Shown: piece by piece, positions 1 through 8,769 of the stretch
Position numbering within the stretch: position 1 is the first letter of the stretch
Layout of the letters: each line of letters opens with the position of its first letter
NCBI GenBank assembly: GCA_964405405.1
Contig: CAYONT010000001.1
Coordinates: 62,001-126,000, forward strand
Direction: 5' to 3'
Length of the DNA stretch: 64,000 bases
Source: CAMCYM01 sp964405405
Lineage (GTDB): Bacteria > Bacteroidota > Bacteroidia > Flavobacteriales_D > Sanyastnellaceae
Translations under genes and position numbers: made by a program
Notes under the pieces: model-generated
What the model was told of the DNA's origin: nothing
Seen by the model: only the letters and a program-made list of their open reading frames with translations
Database searches by the model: none

Positions 1-2
1 TT

Positions 3-818
3 TTTGATTCCACCCGCCAGATCACCCGGATCACAGCCCAAATGGCAGATATCGGCACGTTGGAAATGCGTCGGTTGCTGGAAGACCTGCGTCCCCGGGC
101 AGATAGCATCTTTCCTCCCGAGGACTACCAAGTGACCTACACGGGCACGAGTGTGGTGTTTCTGGAGGGCACCAGCTACATGGTGGGCAACTTGGGCATT
201 TCCATCTTGTTGGCGGTCTTGGTCATCGCCTTGGTCATGGCGCTGTTGTTCCATTCTGCGCGGATGGTCTTGATCGCATTGGTTCCCAATATCTTCCCCT
301 TGCTATTCACCGCAGGCATCATGGGCTGGACAGGGATACCCATCAAGCCTTCGACCATCTTGGTGTTCAGCATTGCCTTGGGCATCTCAGTGGATGATAC
401 GATTCACTTTCTGGCCAAATACCGCCAAGAGCTCAATCTGAAAAGTTGGAACATCGGAAAGGCGGTTATCGTGGCGCTCCGGGAAACGGGTGTGAGCATG
501 ATGTACACTTCGATTGTCCTGTTCTGTGGTTTCTTGATGTTCGCGATGTCGGAATTTGAGGGCACCCGGGCCCTGGGGTTCTTGGTTAGTGTCACGTTGT
601 GCATGGCCATGTTCACGAATCTCCTCCTTCTGCCTTCGTTGCTGTTGAGTTTTGAGCGTGCCTTGACCACGCGCTCATTCCGGGAGCCTTTCTTTGACAT
701 CCTGGACGAGGAGGAGGACATTGAGTTGCAGGGGTTGGAGGTTCGTCCTGGCTTGGCGCCGGGTCGGGGGGAAGAACAGCACGAGGATCTGCTCCGGAAG
801 CGGGGACAGGGGGGATGA
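3..818 (+). CDS. RND/MMPL-superfamily exporter, C-terminal part (5' end outside window)
   Basis: Only the C-terminal ~271 residues are present. The frame is open to the left edge, so the ATG at 42 is probably internal. Seen: a soluble stretch, then about five hydrophobic helices, with a helix bearing FSIALGISVDDTIHFLAKYR. This matches the D-containing TM4/TM10-type segment of RND/MMPL/Patched-like permeases that use proton motive force. After the last helix comes an acidic tail (DILDEEEDIE) and a charged end. Known of the family: inner-membrane export of lipids or hydrophobic compounds. The substrate cannot be inferred. Its stop overlaps the next gene by 4 nt (ATGA), which suggests co-transcription. 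Confidence 0.85.
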   Translation, partial: FDSTRQITRITAQMADIGTLEMRRLLEDLRPRADSIFPPEDYQVTYTGTSVVFLEGTSYMVGNLGISILLAVLVIALVMALLFHSARMVLIALVPNIFPLLFTAGIMGWTGIPIKPSTILVFSIALGISVDDTIHFLAKYRQELNLKSWNIGKAVIVALRETGVSMMYTSIVLFCGFLMFAMSEFEGTRALGFLVSVTLCMAMFTNLLLLPSLLLSFERALTTRSFREPFFDILDEEEDIELQGLEVRPGLAPGRGEEQHEDLLRKRGQGG

Positions 819-2746
819 GAACTTGGCTGTTGCTGTTGGCAGGGTGGTTGGGCGTTTCTGAGGGAGAAGCGCAGCGTTGTGGCTGGCTGGACTTCTACCA
901 TGTAGTGGGCGTCTCTTTTGTGGAGGCAGGCTCGGGAAGACCCATGAATCGGGTGAAGGCCTCCTTGCGCGACACGCGCAATCGAACCGTACTCCATGGC
1001 GAGGTGGAGGAGCAGCCGAAACTCTTTCCCGTATTGGATGGTCTGTATTGTGCGTTTGTGCCTTCCGGTCACGTCGTCGCGCATCCGTTGGCGCCTCCCC
1101 GGTATTGGGTGGTGGTCCAAGACGGGGGGGATGAGCTTTTCTTCCCCTTGCAGACCGATGGAGCGCTTCCAGCCTGTGGGAGCCGGCTCAACCACAAGAG
1201 CTATCTGAGATGGGATGATCCAGCGTCCCCCTTGCAAGAGCGCCCGGGGGGGTACCGGCCCCTACGCATCGAGGTGCCACCTCGGAAAGACAGGGCGGCA
1301 AGGGCGGAGTTGGGTTGGGCCGAGGCGGTGGCCCGGGCGAACCTGCGATGGGATGAAGCACGCGTGGACTCTGGGAATCCCCTCACGACCCCCCAGGTGA
1401 CGGAATCGGCGCCGCCTGGGGCATGTTTGGCCTGGGAGCGGCGAGGGGGAGCGGTTCAGTCGTCTGAACCGTCTGTGCCTGTGTGGATGGCGGGAGCTGG
1501 ACAGGTTGCTTGGGTGGATACGCTGTGGATTCGGAACCGTTGCAACCGTCCTGTGTCCTACCGGTTGGAGTCTTTTGGTGCGGGCATGGTGGCAAGCCGG
1601 GGCCAGGCAAAACCGGGGTTGGGCATGATTCCAGCGGACACGACTTGGATGTGGACATTGGACAGCCGGTGGGAGGTGGCTCCAGGGTCGGTGGAACGGC
1701 TTGATTGGGTGTTGCGGTGGTTGCCCCCGGCAGGAAACGGGGGTCTTTGGGATACCACCCTGGTCGCCCTGGTGCTGGGGGAAGGATGGCAGCGTGGAGA
1801 GGGCGTTTGGTGGGGGCCGGAACCCAGAGACCGTCCGGGTTGGCGGCCAGCGGTGGTCCGGGCACCGGAGGGGGCCGTTCAGTGGGGGATGGTGCGAAGC
1901 TCCGACGGCGTCCGGGAAGGGCGGTGGCAGGAGTTGCGTCCGGGGGAATGGGAGGCGAATAGCCACGTGTTCAGCAAGGAGGTCAACGTGGTGGTGGGTT
2001 CGTTGGGGTCGGACGCGGTGTTGGAGGTGGCCGAAGGGCCGGGTTGGGTGCGTCCTTGGGCGACCCGAATGCCCTGGGGATGGGTGTTTTACGCCGGGCC
2101 ATCCTGCCGGGCCATTCGGGTGCGGGACGGCATTCGAGAGGTGGTGGAGCCTTGGTCTTATGACCGGGCGGGGGATGTGGGGACGGTGACGGTGCATCCG
2201 GCGGGACCCGGGGATGTGGTGGTGCGGATATCGGAGGTGCGGTACGTCCTCCGGCCGGTGGGCAACCGGTACCGGGTTCGCTGGGATGAAGCCGTGGCCG
2301 CGGAGCGCGGGTTGACGTGGGAGGACATGCCGGGATGGATGGAGCGCTTCGGGGCTGGACTGGATTACCAAGTGGGGGCGGATGGGATGTGGGAGGTGGA
2401 CTGGACCCAATGGCCCCGGGAGGTACAACAGCAATGGGAGTTGCGTTGGATGGGGGTACCGGGTGTACAGGGGTTGGACCGGGTGTTGCAGATGGATGGA
2501 GGGGACTATGTGTGGACGGGAGCCTTGTTGGTCCAATTCCGGGCAGGGGAGGAGGCTGCGGGCCGGCGCTCCGTTGAGCAGTTGGGATTTGGTTGTCTGC
2601 CGGGAGACAACGAGCTGCAATGCCTCACCTACCGGCGGGGGGGGTGTGATGTAGAGGAGTGGGGGTACATCGAAACGCTGGGTGGGTTGCCGGGGATCGA
2701 GCGGGTGTCCATGGACTGGTTGTATTTGGGCGAACGGAATCAGTGA
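815..2746 (+). CDS. Trp-rich exported protein of unknown function
   Basis: 643 residues that I do not recognise. It begins with a signal peptide (MRTWLLLLAGWLGV, then a small-residue site before QRCGW), so it should be exported. The start is set by the 4-nt ATGA overlap with the exporter upstream. The mature part appears beta-rich, with few Lys and many Gly, Val, Arg and an exceptional number of Trp (about 40, ~6%). Several Cys (for example CGW, ACGSR, GACLAW, NRC, SCRA, GCLPG, QCL, GCD) could form disulfides in the periplasm. No lipobox and no T9SS tail are seen. Translational coupling to the exporter suggests a shared envelope role, which is inference. Confidence 0.75.
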   Translation: MRTWLLLLAGWLGVSEGEAQRCGWLDFYHVVGVSFVEAGSGRPMNRVKASLRDTRNRTVLHGEVEEQPKLFPVLDGLYCAFVPSGHVVAHPLAPPRYWVVVQDGGDELFFPLQTDGALPACGSRLNHKSYLRWDDPASPLQERPGGYRPLRIEVPPRKDRAARAELGWAEAVARANLRWDEARVDSGNPLTTPQVTESAPPGACLAWERRGGAVQSSEPSVPVWMAGAGQVAWVDTLWIRNRCNRPVSYRLESFGAGMVASRGQAKPGLGMIPADTTWMWTLDSRWEVAPGSVERLDWVLRWLPPAGNGGLWDTTLVALVLGEGWQRGEGVWWGPEPRDRPGWRPAVVRAPEGAVQWGMVRSSDGVREGRWQELRPGEWEANSHVFSKEVNVVVGSLGSDAVLEVAEGPGWVRPWATRMPWGWVFYAGPSCRAIRVRDGIREVVEPWSYDRAGDVGTVTVHPAGPGDVVVRISEVRYVLRPVGNRYRVRWDEAVAAERGLTWEDMPGWMERFGAGLDYQVGADGMWEVDWTQWPREVQQQWELRWMGVPGVQGLDRVLQMDGGDYVWTGALLVQFRAGEEAAGRRSVEQLGFGCLPGDNELQCLTYRRGGCDVEEWGYIETLGGLPGIERVSMDWLYLGERNQ

Positions 2747-2788
2747 GAGGTGGTGGATTTGGCCTGCATTCCACCGAAATTGCAAGGC

Positions 2789-3661
2789 ATGAAAGGGATC
2801 ATCCTCGCCGGCGGCTCCGGCACCCGCCTGTGGCCTCTGACGAAGGCCGTTTCCAAGCAGCTGATGCCGGTGTATGACAAGCCGATGATTTATTATCCGC
2901 TGTCTACATTGATGTTGAGCGGCATCCGTGAGATTTTGATCATTTCTACGCCCGAGGACTTGCCGGGCTTCCGGAGGCTGTTGGGGGATGGCTCAGGGTT
3001 GGGGCTGTCGCTGCATTACGCGGAGCAGGCGGTGCCCAATGGCCTCGCACAGGCGTTTGTGATTGGAGCGGATTTCATCGGGGACGACCGGGTGGCGCTC
3101 GTTCTGGGAGACAACATTTTTTACGGGCGTGGATTTGGCAGGCAGCTGCGCCAGCACACGGAGCCGGACGGAGCGATTGTGTTTGCTTATTATGTGCAAG
3201 ATCCGGAGCGCTACGGGGTGGTGGAATTCGATGGCGAAGACCGGGTGTTGAGCATCGAGGAGAAGCCCCTTGCGCCGAAATCGAACTACGCGGTGCCCGG
3301 GTTGTACTTCTACGACAACGAGGTGGTGGCCATCGCACGGGAGTTGAAGCCGAGCGCCCGCGGTGAATACGAAATCACCGATGTCAACAAGGCCTATCTC
3401 GAAGCGGGAAAGCTGTTTGTTTCCAAATTGGACCGAGGCATGGCTTGGTTGGATACCGGAACGCATGCCTCCCTGATGCAAGCGTCCCAGTATGTGCAGG
3501 TCATTGAGGAGCGGCAGGGATTGAAAATTGGATGCATCGAGGAGATTGCATGGCGCATGGGGTACATTGACGATGCGCAGGCAGCAGATTTGGCCCAGCC
3601 CCTGCGCAAATCGGGATATGGGGACTACATCCTCGAACAAATTCGCCGCGGGCGGGATTGA
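2789..3661 (+). CDS. rfbA: glucose-1-phosphate thymidylyltransferase RfbA
   Basis: Catalyses dTTP + glucose-1-phosphate to dTDP-glucose + PPi, the first step of dTDP-L-rhamnose synthesis (cytoplasmic). The protein is 290 aa, the family's usual size. The N-terminal nucleotide-binding loop GGSGTRLWPLT (about residues 8-18) is followed by SKQLMPVYDKPMIYYPL. VPNGLAQAF and LGDNIFYG mark the sugar-phosphate and Mg sites. The start is the ATG at 2789 (MKGIILAGG). An upstream in-frame GTG at 2750 would add 13 residues not expected in the family. The next gene follows after 6 bp. The other visible pathway gene, rfbD, is 17 kb away; rfbB and rfbC are not in this window. Confidence 0.96.
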   Translation: MKGIILAGGSGTRLWPLTKAVSKQLMPVYDKPMIYYPLSTLMLSGIREILIISTPEDLPGFRRLLGDGSGLGLSLHYAEQAVPNGLAQAFVIGADFIGDDRVALVLGDNIFYGRGFGRQLRQHTEPDGAIVFAYYVQDPERYGVVEFDGEDRVLSIEEKPLAPKSNYAVPGLYFYDNEVVAIARELKPSARGEYEITDVNKAYLEAGKLFVSKLDRGMAWLDTGTHASLMQASQYVQVIEERQGLKIGCIEEIAWRMGYIDDAQAADLAQPLRKSGYGDYILEQIRRGRD

Positions 3662-3667
3662 AGGGGC

Positions 3668-4630
3668 ATGGAACAGGCAACGACGGAACGGTTGCGGCAG
3701 CAGGTCGAGGCGGGGTTGGCTCATTTTTTGCAGGCATGGCCCACGGAAGCGGCAGACGGGTTGTACGCACCGGTGCACTACCTCCTGGAATTGGGGGGGA
3801 AGCGGCTGAGGCCGGTGGTGGCTTTGGCGGCCTGTGAGGCAGAAGGAGGCAGCGCAGACCGGGCGATGCCGGTGGCTGTGGCTGTGGAGCTCTTCCACAA
3901 CTTCACCTTGATGCACGACGACATCATGGATGCAGCTCCCTTGCGTCGGGGTCATCCCACGGTGCACACGCGCTGGGATGTGAACACGGGGATTCTGAGT
4001 GGGGATGCCATGTTTGCCTTGGCAGGGCTCGCCCTGGGGCCTGAACCGCGCATTGCTCCTTTGTTTTACCGCACGGCCCTCGAGGTCTGTCAGGGTCAAC
4101 AGGCGGACATGGCATTTGAAGGGAGGGAAGGTGTTACGCCCGCTGACTACCTGGAAATGATTCGTTTGAAGACTTCGGTTTTGCTGGCGGCAAGTGCGGC
4201 GATGGGGGCCATGGCGGCTGGGGTGGATGCGGAGCGGACCGCCCTGTGGTACCGATTTGGGGAACAATTGGGGCTGGCATTTCAAATGCAGGACGACCTG
4301 CTGGACGCTTTCAACGGCGCCACATCCGGCAAGCAAGCGGGCGGAGACATATTGGCACACAAGAAGACGTTCCTCTGGTTGCATACCTGGGCGCAGCCGG
4401 AGGGTCGACATACCCTGGAGGCGTGGATGCGGGTGGCGGACCGACCGGTAGAGAAGGTGGCGGCTGTGCAGGAGGCCATGCAGCGGGCCGGTGCAGAGGA
4501 GGCAGCGCGGGCGGTGATGGCTACGCAGCTCGAGGCGGCCCGCGCGGCGTTGGAGGGTCTGGCGTTGCCGGGCGAGTGGTCAGCTTGGTTCGAGGGTTTG
4601 ACGGCGCACGTGGTGGAAAGGGTGGCGTGA
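3668..4630 (+). CDS. polyprenyl (isoprenyl) diphosphate synthase
   Basis: Trans-prenyltransferase elongating allylic diphosphates with isopentenyl diphosphate. 320 aa. The first Asp-rich motif is DDIMD (about residues 84-88, in LMHDDIMDAAPLRRG) and the second is DDLLD (about 209-213, in FQMQDDLLDAFNG). GGKRLRP near residue 43 binds IPP. Two residues before the first DDxxD are M and H rather than bulky aromatics; the chain length is not certain and could be C15-C20 or longer. It lies 6 bp after rfbA and its TGA overlaps the ATG of the next gene (TGATG). Confidence 0.92.
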   Translation: MEQATTERLRQQVEAGLAHFLQAWPTEAADGLYAPVHYLLELGGKRLRPVVALAACEAEGGSADRAMPVAVAVELFHNFTLMHDDIMDAAPLRRGHPTVHTRWDVNTGILSGDAMFALAGLALGPEPRIAPLFYRTALEVCQGQQADMAFEGREGVTPADYLEMIRLKTSVLLAASAAMGAMAAGVDAERTALWYRFGEQLGLAFQMQDDLLDAFNGATSGKQAGGDILAHKKTFLWLHTWAQPEGRHTLEAWMRVADRPVEKVAAVQEAMQRAGAEEAARAVMATQLEAARAALEGLALPGEWSAWFEGLTAHVVERVA

Positions 4631-5007
4631 TGGAAGAGTTGCTGAACCCCTCGCCCGGAGCGCCGGGCTGGCCGCCCGGCATGGATGCTGCGCAGTTTGT
4701 GGAGGCGACCATTGTCCAGTTGGCGAAGGACTTTCGTTTGGATGCGGACCGGTTGCGGGCGGCGCCCATCGGTGTCATTCCGTTGCTCGCTGACGTCATC
4801 GGGGCCGGTCTGGCTGGTGATGCAGATGGGTTGTTTGCTGCCTTCTACCGGTTGGACCTCGGGGAGGAACGGGTACGCCAAATCCTGCACGAAAATGACC
4901 GCGAAGAGGCTGCTCGGCTGCTCGCGCAGCGGTCTGCTGAACGGGCGGCACAGAAGGTTTGGACCCGGATGCAGTATTCCGGAACACAAGAAGATGGAGT
5001 ACTTTGA
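4630..5007 (+). CDS. small uncharacterised protein, coupled to prenyl synthase
   Basis: 125 aa, no signal peptide and no membrane segment, rich in Ala, Leu, Asp and Arg and probably all-helical. I do not recognise a named domain. The start is fixed by the TGATG overlap with the prenyl synthase stop. Its 3' end overlaps the next gene's start by 14 nt, so three genes are tightly coupled. The C-terminal pattern (LLAQRSAERAAQKVWTR then MQYS) looks like a conserved surface rather than random sequence. Being sandwiched between an isoprenoid synthase and a membrane hydroxylase suggests, but does not show, a role near lipid modification. Confidence 0.7.
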   Translation: MEELLNPSPGAPGWPPGMDAAQFVEATIVQLAKDFRLDADRLRAAPIGVIPLLADVIGAGLAGDADGLFAAFYRLDLGEERVRQILHENDREEAARLLAQRSAERAAQKVWTRMQYSGTQEDGVL

Positions 5008-5845
5008 ATCACTGAATACCCTACAGCGCCTCGCATGGGTGATGTTGTGCTTGGCGGCAGGCCAAGGCCTCGGCCACCTCTGGCCCGCGGCGGTTCGCGA
5101 ACCGTCTCCCGGCCGCCCCTTGGCCAGCGGAACTTGGCGCTCCCACCGGAACGTGAACCTGACCCTGCTGGCCAGCACCGTCGCCATCCATGCCCTCTTC
5201 GGTGCCTTGACCGTGGGCCTCTTCGCTTGGATGGCCGAAGCGCGCTGGGGACTGTGGTACTGGCTCGAGGCGCCGCTGGCGGTGCGGTGGTTGGTGGGTT
5301 TGGCCTTGCTGGATTTCATCGGACAATACCTGGCCCACACCTTGCTCCACCGCGTGCCCTGGCTTTGGCGGCTCCACCGGGTCCACCACAGCGACCTGCA
5401 TGTGGATGCTTCGACCGGCACCCGCCACCACCCGCTCGACTTTGCTTTCCGGGAGATCTTCGCGCTGCTGGCCATTTTCCTGTCCGGGGCGCCGCTCGGG
5501 CTGTACGTCTGCTATCGGCTGTTGACCGTCCTTTTCACCTACTGGACCCATGCGGACGTTCGGCTGCCGGCGCGCTGGGAGCGGATCTTGGGCTGGGTGT
5601 TTGTCACGCCGGCCATGCACAAGTTCCACCACCACGACCGGGCGCCGTGGACGGACCGGAACCTGGGCAACATGCTCTCGGTCTGGGACCGGTTGCTGGG
5701 GACCCTCGTTCACGGTGATGCAGGCCAAATCCGTTACGGCCTGGACACAGCAGATCCCACCCAGGCCCACCGCCTCGCCCATCAACTGCGTCTCCCTTTC
5801 CTCCCTCCCCACCGCCCGGCCCCGGGCGACCATGCACCGGATTGA
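4994..5845 (+). CDS. sterol desaturase / fatty acid hydroxylase family membrane protein
   Basis: 283 aa with several hydrophobic helices and the diiron histidine boxes of the family: HTLLH, HRVHH, a further TRHH, and HKFHHHD. These ligate the two irons in membrane hydroxylases and desaturases. The start ATG at 4994 (MEYFESLNT) overlaps the preceding gene by 14 nt; frame and family length support it. Substrate unknown. With a prenyl synthase two genes upstream, a carotenoid or other isoprenoid hydroxylase is possible but unproven. The C-terminal tail is Pro/His-rich (PFLPPHRPAPGDH) and probably disordered. Confidence 0.88.
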   Translation: MEYFESLNTLQRLAWVMLCLAAGQGLGHLWPAAVREPSPGRPLASGTWRSHRNVNLTLLASTVAIHALFGALTVGLFAWMAEARWGLWYWLEAPLAVRWLVGLALLDFIGQYLAHTLLHRVPWLWRLHRVHHSDLHVDASTGTRHHPLDFAFREIFALLAIFLSGAPLGLYVCYRLLTVLFTYWTHADVRLPARWERILGWVFVTPAMHKFHHHDRAPWTDRNLGNMLSVWDRLLGTLVHGDAGQIRYGLDTADPTQAHRLAHQLRLPFLPPHRPAPGDHAPD

Positions 5846-5905
5846 GGCGGTCGGAGGCGGCGGGATTGTGAAACTTTCGCATGCCTGCCCCGTTTCTAGT
5901 CATTG

Positions 5906-5913
5906 TATCTTTG
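5906..5913 (+). promoter_or_regulatory. -7 promoter box for sucA (TATCTTTG)
   Basis: Perfect match to the Bacteroidota -7 consensus TAnnTTTG, 24 nt before the sucA ATG at 5938. This supports that start over the in-frame ATG at 5881, which lies upstream of the box. No convincing TTTG at -33. Confidence 0.7.
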
Positions 5914-5937
5914 AACTCCGAAACTTCATCCGCCGCC

Positions 5938-8706
5938 ATGGATCCTCTTGCGTTCTTAAGCCAGGCCGAGCCCACCACCATCGATGCGCTCTACCGACAA
6001 TACCTTGTGGATCCGGGATCCGTAGATAGGAGTTGGCAGCTGTTTTTCAAGGGATTCGATCTCGCGTTGGCGCAGTACGGGGAGTCGGCGGGAGGAATGG
6101 GGTCTAATCCCATGACGCAGAAGGAGTTCCGTGTTCTGAACCTGGTGCATGGTTACCGCACACGCGGCCACCTCTTCACCCAAACGAACCCGGTTCGCGA
6201 GCGCAGGACCTATACGCCCACGCTCGATTTGGAGCACTTCGATTTGACGCAGGCGGATTTGGATACGGTCTTTGAGGCGGGTACCGAGGTGGGCTTGGGG
6301 GCCACTACCCTCCGGCACATCATTCAGCACCTGGAGGAGACGTATTGCCACAGCATCGGAATTGAGTACATGTACATTCGGGACTTGGATCGTTTGGCCT
6401 GGATTCGGGAACGAATTGAGCTGGCGAATCGGCCGTCCATCGCCGCCAAGGACCAGCGCCAAATCCTGAAGAAACTGGCACAAGCCACGTTGTTTGAGGA
6501 GTTCCTGCAGAAGAAATTCGTGGGCCAGAAGCGCTTCTCCTTGGAGGGCGGCGAGTCGTTGATTGCGGCGCTGGATGCCATCATCGAGGAGGGGACCCTT
6601 CACGGGGTTCAGGAGGTGGTCATCGGCATGGCCCACCGCGGTCGACTGTCGACGCTGGCCCACATCTTGGGGAAGCCGTATGCCCAGATTTTCTGTGAGT
6701 TTGAGGGGAAGGCTTACGAGGATTTAGACTTTGATGGGGATGTGAAGTACCACCTGGGTTATTCTCGGGAACAAAAGGCCGATTCGGGTGAGAAGATCCA
6801 CATCACGTTGGCTCCCAATCCGTCCCATCTGGAGGCGGTGGGTCCGGTGGTAGAGGGGTTGGCGCGCGCCCGGATCGATGCGCTGCCTGCAGGACCAAGT
6901 GCGGTGCTGCCCATCCTCATCCATGGCGACGCGGCCATCTCGGGCCAGGGGGTGGTCTACGAAGTCGCCCAAATGGCGGGCCTCGAGGGTTACCATGTGG
7001 GCGGAACGGTGCACGTGGTCGTCAACAACCAAGTGGGCTTCACCACGAACTACCTCGATGGCCGCAGTTCTACGTATTGCACGGACGTGGGCAAGGTGAC
7101 GCAATCGCTCATCTTCCATGTCAACGCGGACGATGCGGAGGCGGTGATTCAGGTCATGCGGATCGCATTGCATTACCGCCAAACCTGGCACCGCGATGTG
7201 TTCATCGACTTGCTGGGCTACCGGAAGTACGGTCACAACGAAGGGGACGAACCCAAGTTCACCCAGCCGAAGTTGTATGATGCCATCGCGGCCCACCCGA
7301 ATCCGTTCGAGATCTATGCCCAGAAGCTCCTCGCCTCGGGGGCCATCGCCCCGGAGGAATTGGAGTCGCTGAAGGCGGGCATCGTAGGGGCGATGGAGGT
7401 CGGATTTGAGCAGGCCCGGTCCCAGGATTGTGTGGTGGTGGAGGATTTCCTCGCAGAGCTTTGGCAGGCGTACCAGCCGGCGACGGCGGCCACGTTGCAT
7501 GATGCCCCGGACACCGGTGTGGCGCGGGAGCGGTTGATGGATTTGGCCCAGAAAATGAACACGCTTCCTGCTGGGAAAAAGTATTTCCGGAAGGTGGCGA
7601 AACTGATGCAGGACCGGCTGGAGATGCTCAAATCGGACCAACTCGATTGGGCAATGGGGGAGTTGCTGGCTTATGCGACGCTGTTGGATGAGGGGCATCC
7701 GGTGCGCATCAGCGGACAGGATGTGGAGCGGGGAACGTTCTCCCACCGGCACGCTGTGGTGAAGACAGAGGACACGGAGGAGGAAATCATCCCCTTGAAC
7801 GATTTGCGTCCAGGCCAGGCCCGTTTTCAGATCTACAATTCCCTGCTCAGCGAGTATGCGGTGTGTGGTTTTGATTATGGCTATGCTTTTGCCCGTCCGG
7901 AAGGGTTGACCATTTGGGAGGCCCAATTTGGGGACTTCAACAACGGTGCCCAGATTCTGTTCGACCAGTTTTTGTCCGCAGCGGAGGACAAGTGGCGGAC
8001 CATGAATGGCCTCACGCTGTTGTTGCCCCACGGTTATGAGGGCATGGGGTCGGAGCACAGTTCAGGCCGCATGGAGCGTTTTCTGCAGCTCGGAAGTGGG
8101 GACAATTTCTTCGTTTGCAATGTGACGGAGCCTGCGAACTATTTCCATTTGCTTCGTCGCCAGGTGAAGCGTTCTTTCCGGAAGCCTTTGGTTGTCTTTA
8201 CGCCAAAGAAACTCTTGCGTTATCCGCGGGCGGTGTCATCCTTGGACCAGATGGCCCAAGGCCATTTTGCACCTGTTCTTGATGATCCACGGATGGCGGA
8301 GCCCGGTGCCCGCAGCGCCGTGCGAACGTTGGTCTGGTGTACGGGCAAGATTTACTACGAATTGCTCGAGCGCATCGAACAAATGGAGCGGGAAGGCGCA
8401 ACCCTGAAGGACCTCGCCCTCATTCGTTTGGAGCAAATTCATCCGTTGCCCGCCCGGGAAATCGAATCTACCTTGGCCGCTTATCCCGGAGAGGTTCGGT
8501 GCCTTTGGGTTCAGGAAGAGCCCGTGAACATGGGGGCTTGGAGTTTCTTGCTGCAGCATTTCCGTTGGGCTTCGCTCACCCCGATTGCCCGGCCCATGGG
8601 GGCCAGCCCGGACACGGGGTCCCCTGCCATCTATGCCATCCGGCAGAAAGCGATCATCGATGCCGTGTTCGTCCAGCACGCTGCTGGGGTGATGCACACG
8701 GCATGA
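5938..8706 (+). CDS. sucA: 2-oxoglutarate dehydrogenase E1 component
   Basis: Thiamine-diphosphate decarboxylase (E1o) of the 2-oxoglutarate dehydrogenase complex. It decarboxylates 2-oxoglutarate and transfers succinyl to the lipoyl group of E2. 922 aa, normal for the family. The N-terminus (FLSQAEPTTIDALYRQYLVDPGSVD) is the E2-binding tail. VIGMAHRGRLSTLA, HGDAAISGQGVVYE and NNQVGFTTNY carry the ThDP/Mg pocket. GYRKYGHNEGDEPKFTQP and the C-terminal transketolase half (GTFSHRHAV, GYEGMGSEHSSGR) follow. E2 lies 63 bp downstream on the same strand. Confidence 0.97.
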   Translation: MDPLAFLSQAEPTTIDALYRQYLVDPGSVDRSWQLFFKGFDLALAQYGESAGGMGSNPMTQKEFRVLNLVHGYRTRGHLFTQTNPVRERRTYTPTLDLEHFDLTQADLDTVFEAGTEVGLGATTLRHIIQHLEETYCHSIGIEYMYIRDLDRLAWIRERIELANRPSIAAKDQRQILKKLAQATLFEEFLQKKFVGQKRFSLEGGESLIAALDAIIEEGTLHGVQEVVIGMAHRGRLSTLAHILGKPYAQIFCEFEGKAYEDLDFDGDVKYHLGYSREQKADSGEKIHITLAPNPSHLEAVGPVVEGLARARIDALPAGPSAVLPILIHGDAAISGQGVVYEVAQMAGLEGYHVGGTVHVVVNNQVGFTTNYLDGRSSTYCTDVGKVTQSLIFHVNADDAEAVIQVMRIALHYRQTWHRDVFIDLLGYRKYGHNEGDEPKFTQPKLYDAIAAHPNPFEIYAQKLLASGAIAPEELESLKAGIVGAMEVGFEQARSQDCVVVEDFLAELWQAYQPATAATLHDAPDTGVARERLMDLAQKMNTLPAGKKYFRKVAKLMQDRLEMLKSDQLDWAMGELLAYATLLDEGHPVRISGQDVERGTFSHRHAVVKTEDTEEEIIPLNDLRPGQARFQIYNSLLSEYAVCGFDYGYAFARPEGLTIWEAQFGDFNNGAQILFDQFLSAAEDKWRTMNGLTLLLPHGYEGMGSEHSSGRMERFLQLGSGDNFFVCNVTEPANYFHLLRRQVKRSFRKPLVVFTPKKLLRYPRAVSSLDQMAQGHFAPVLDDPRMAEPGARSAVRTLVWCTGKIYYELLERIEQMEREGATLKDLALIRLEQIHPLPAREIESTLAAYPGEVRCLWVQEEPVNMGAWSFLLQHFRWASLTPIARPMGASPDTGSPAIYAIRQKAIIDAVFVQHAAGVMHTA

Positions 8707-8769
8707 GCCAGCCCCAAATGCACGAACTTCGTACCGCTTTAGCTTCCCATCCCGAATTCCTAAGATGCC

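Noticed and set aside
1262..2785. 507-codon open frame antisense to the Trp-rich protein gene
   Set aside because: Composition is Pro/His/Arg-rich as expected for the complement of GC-rich coding sequence; no domain, signal peptide or promoter.
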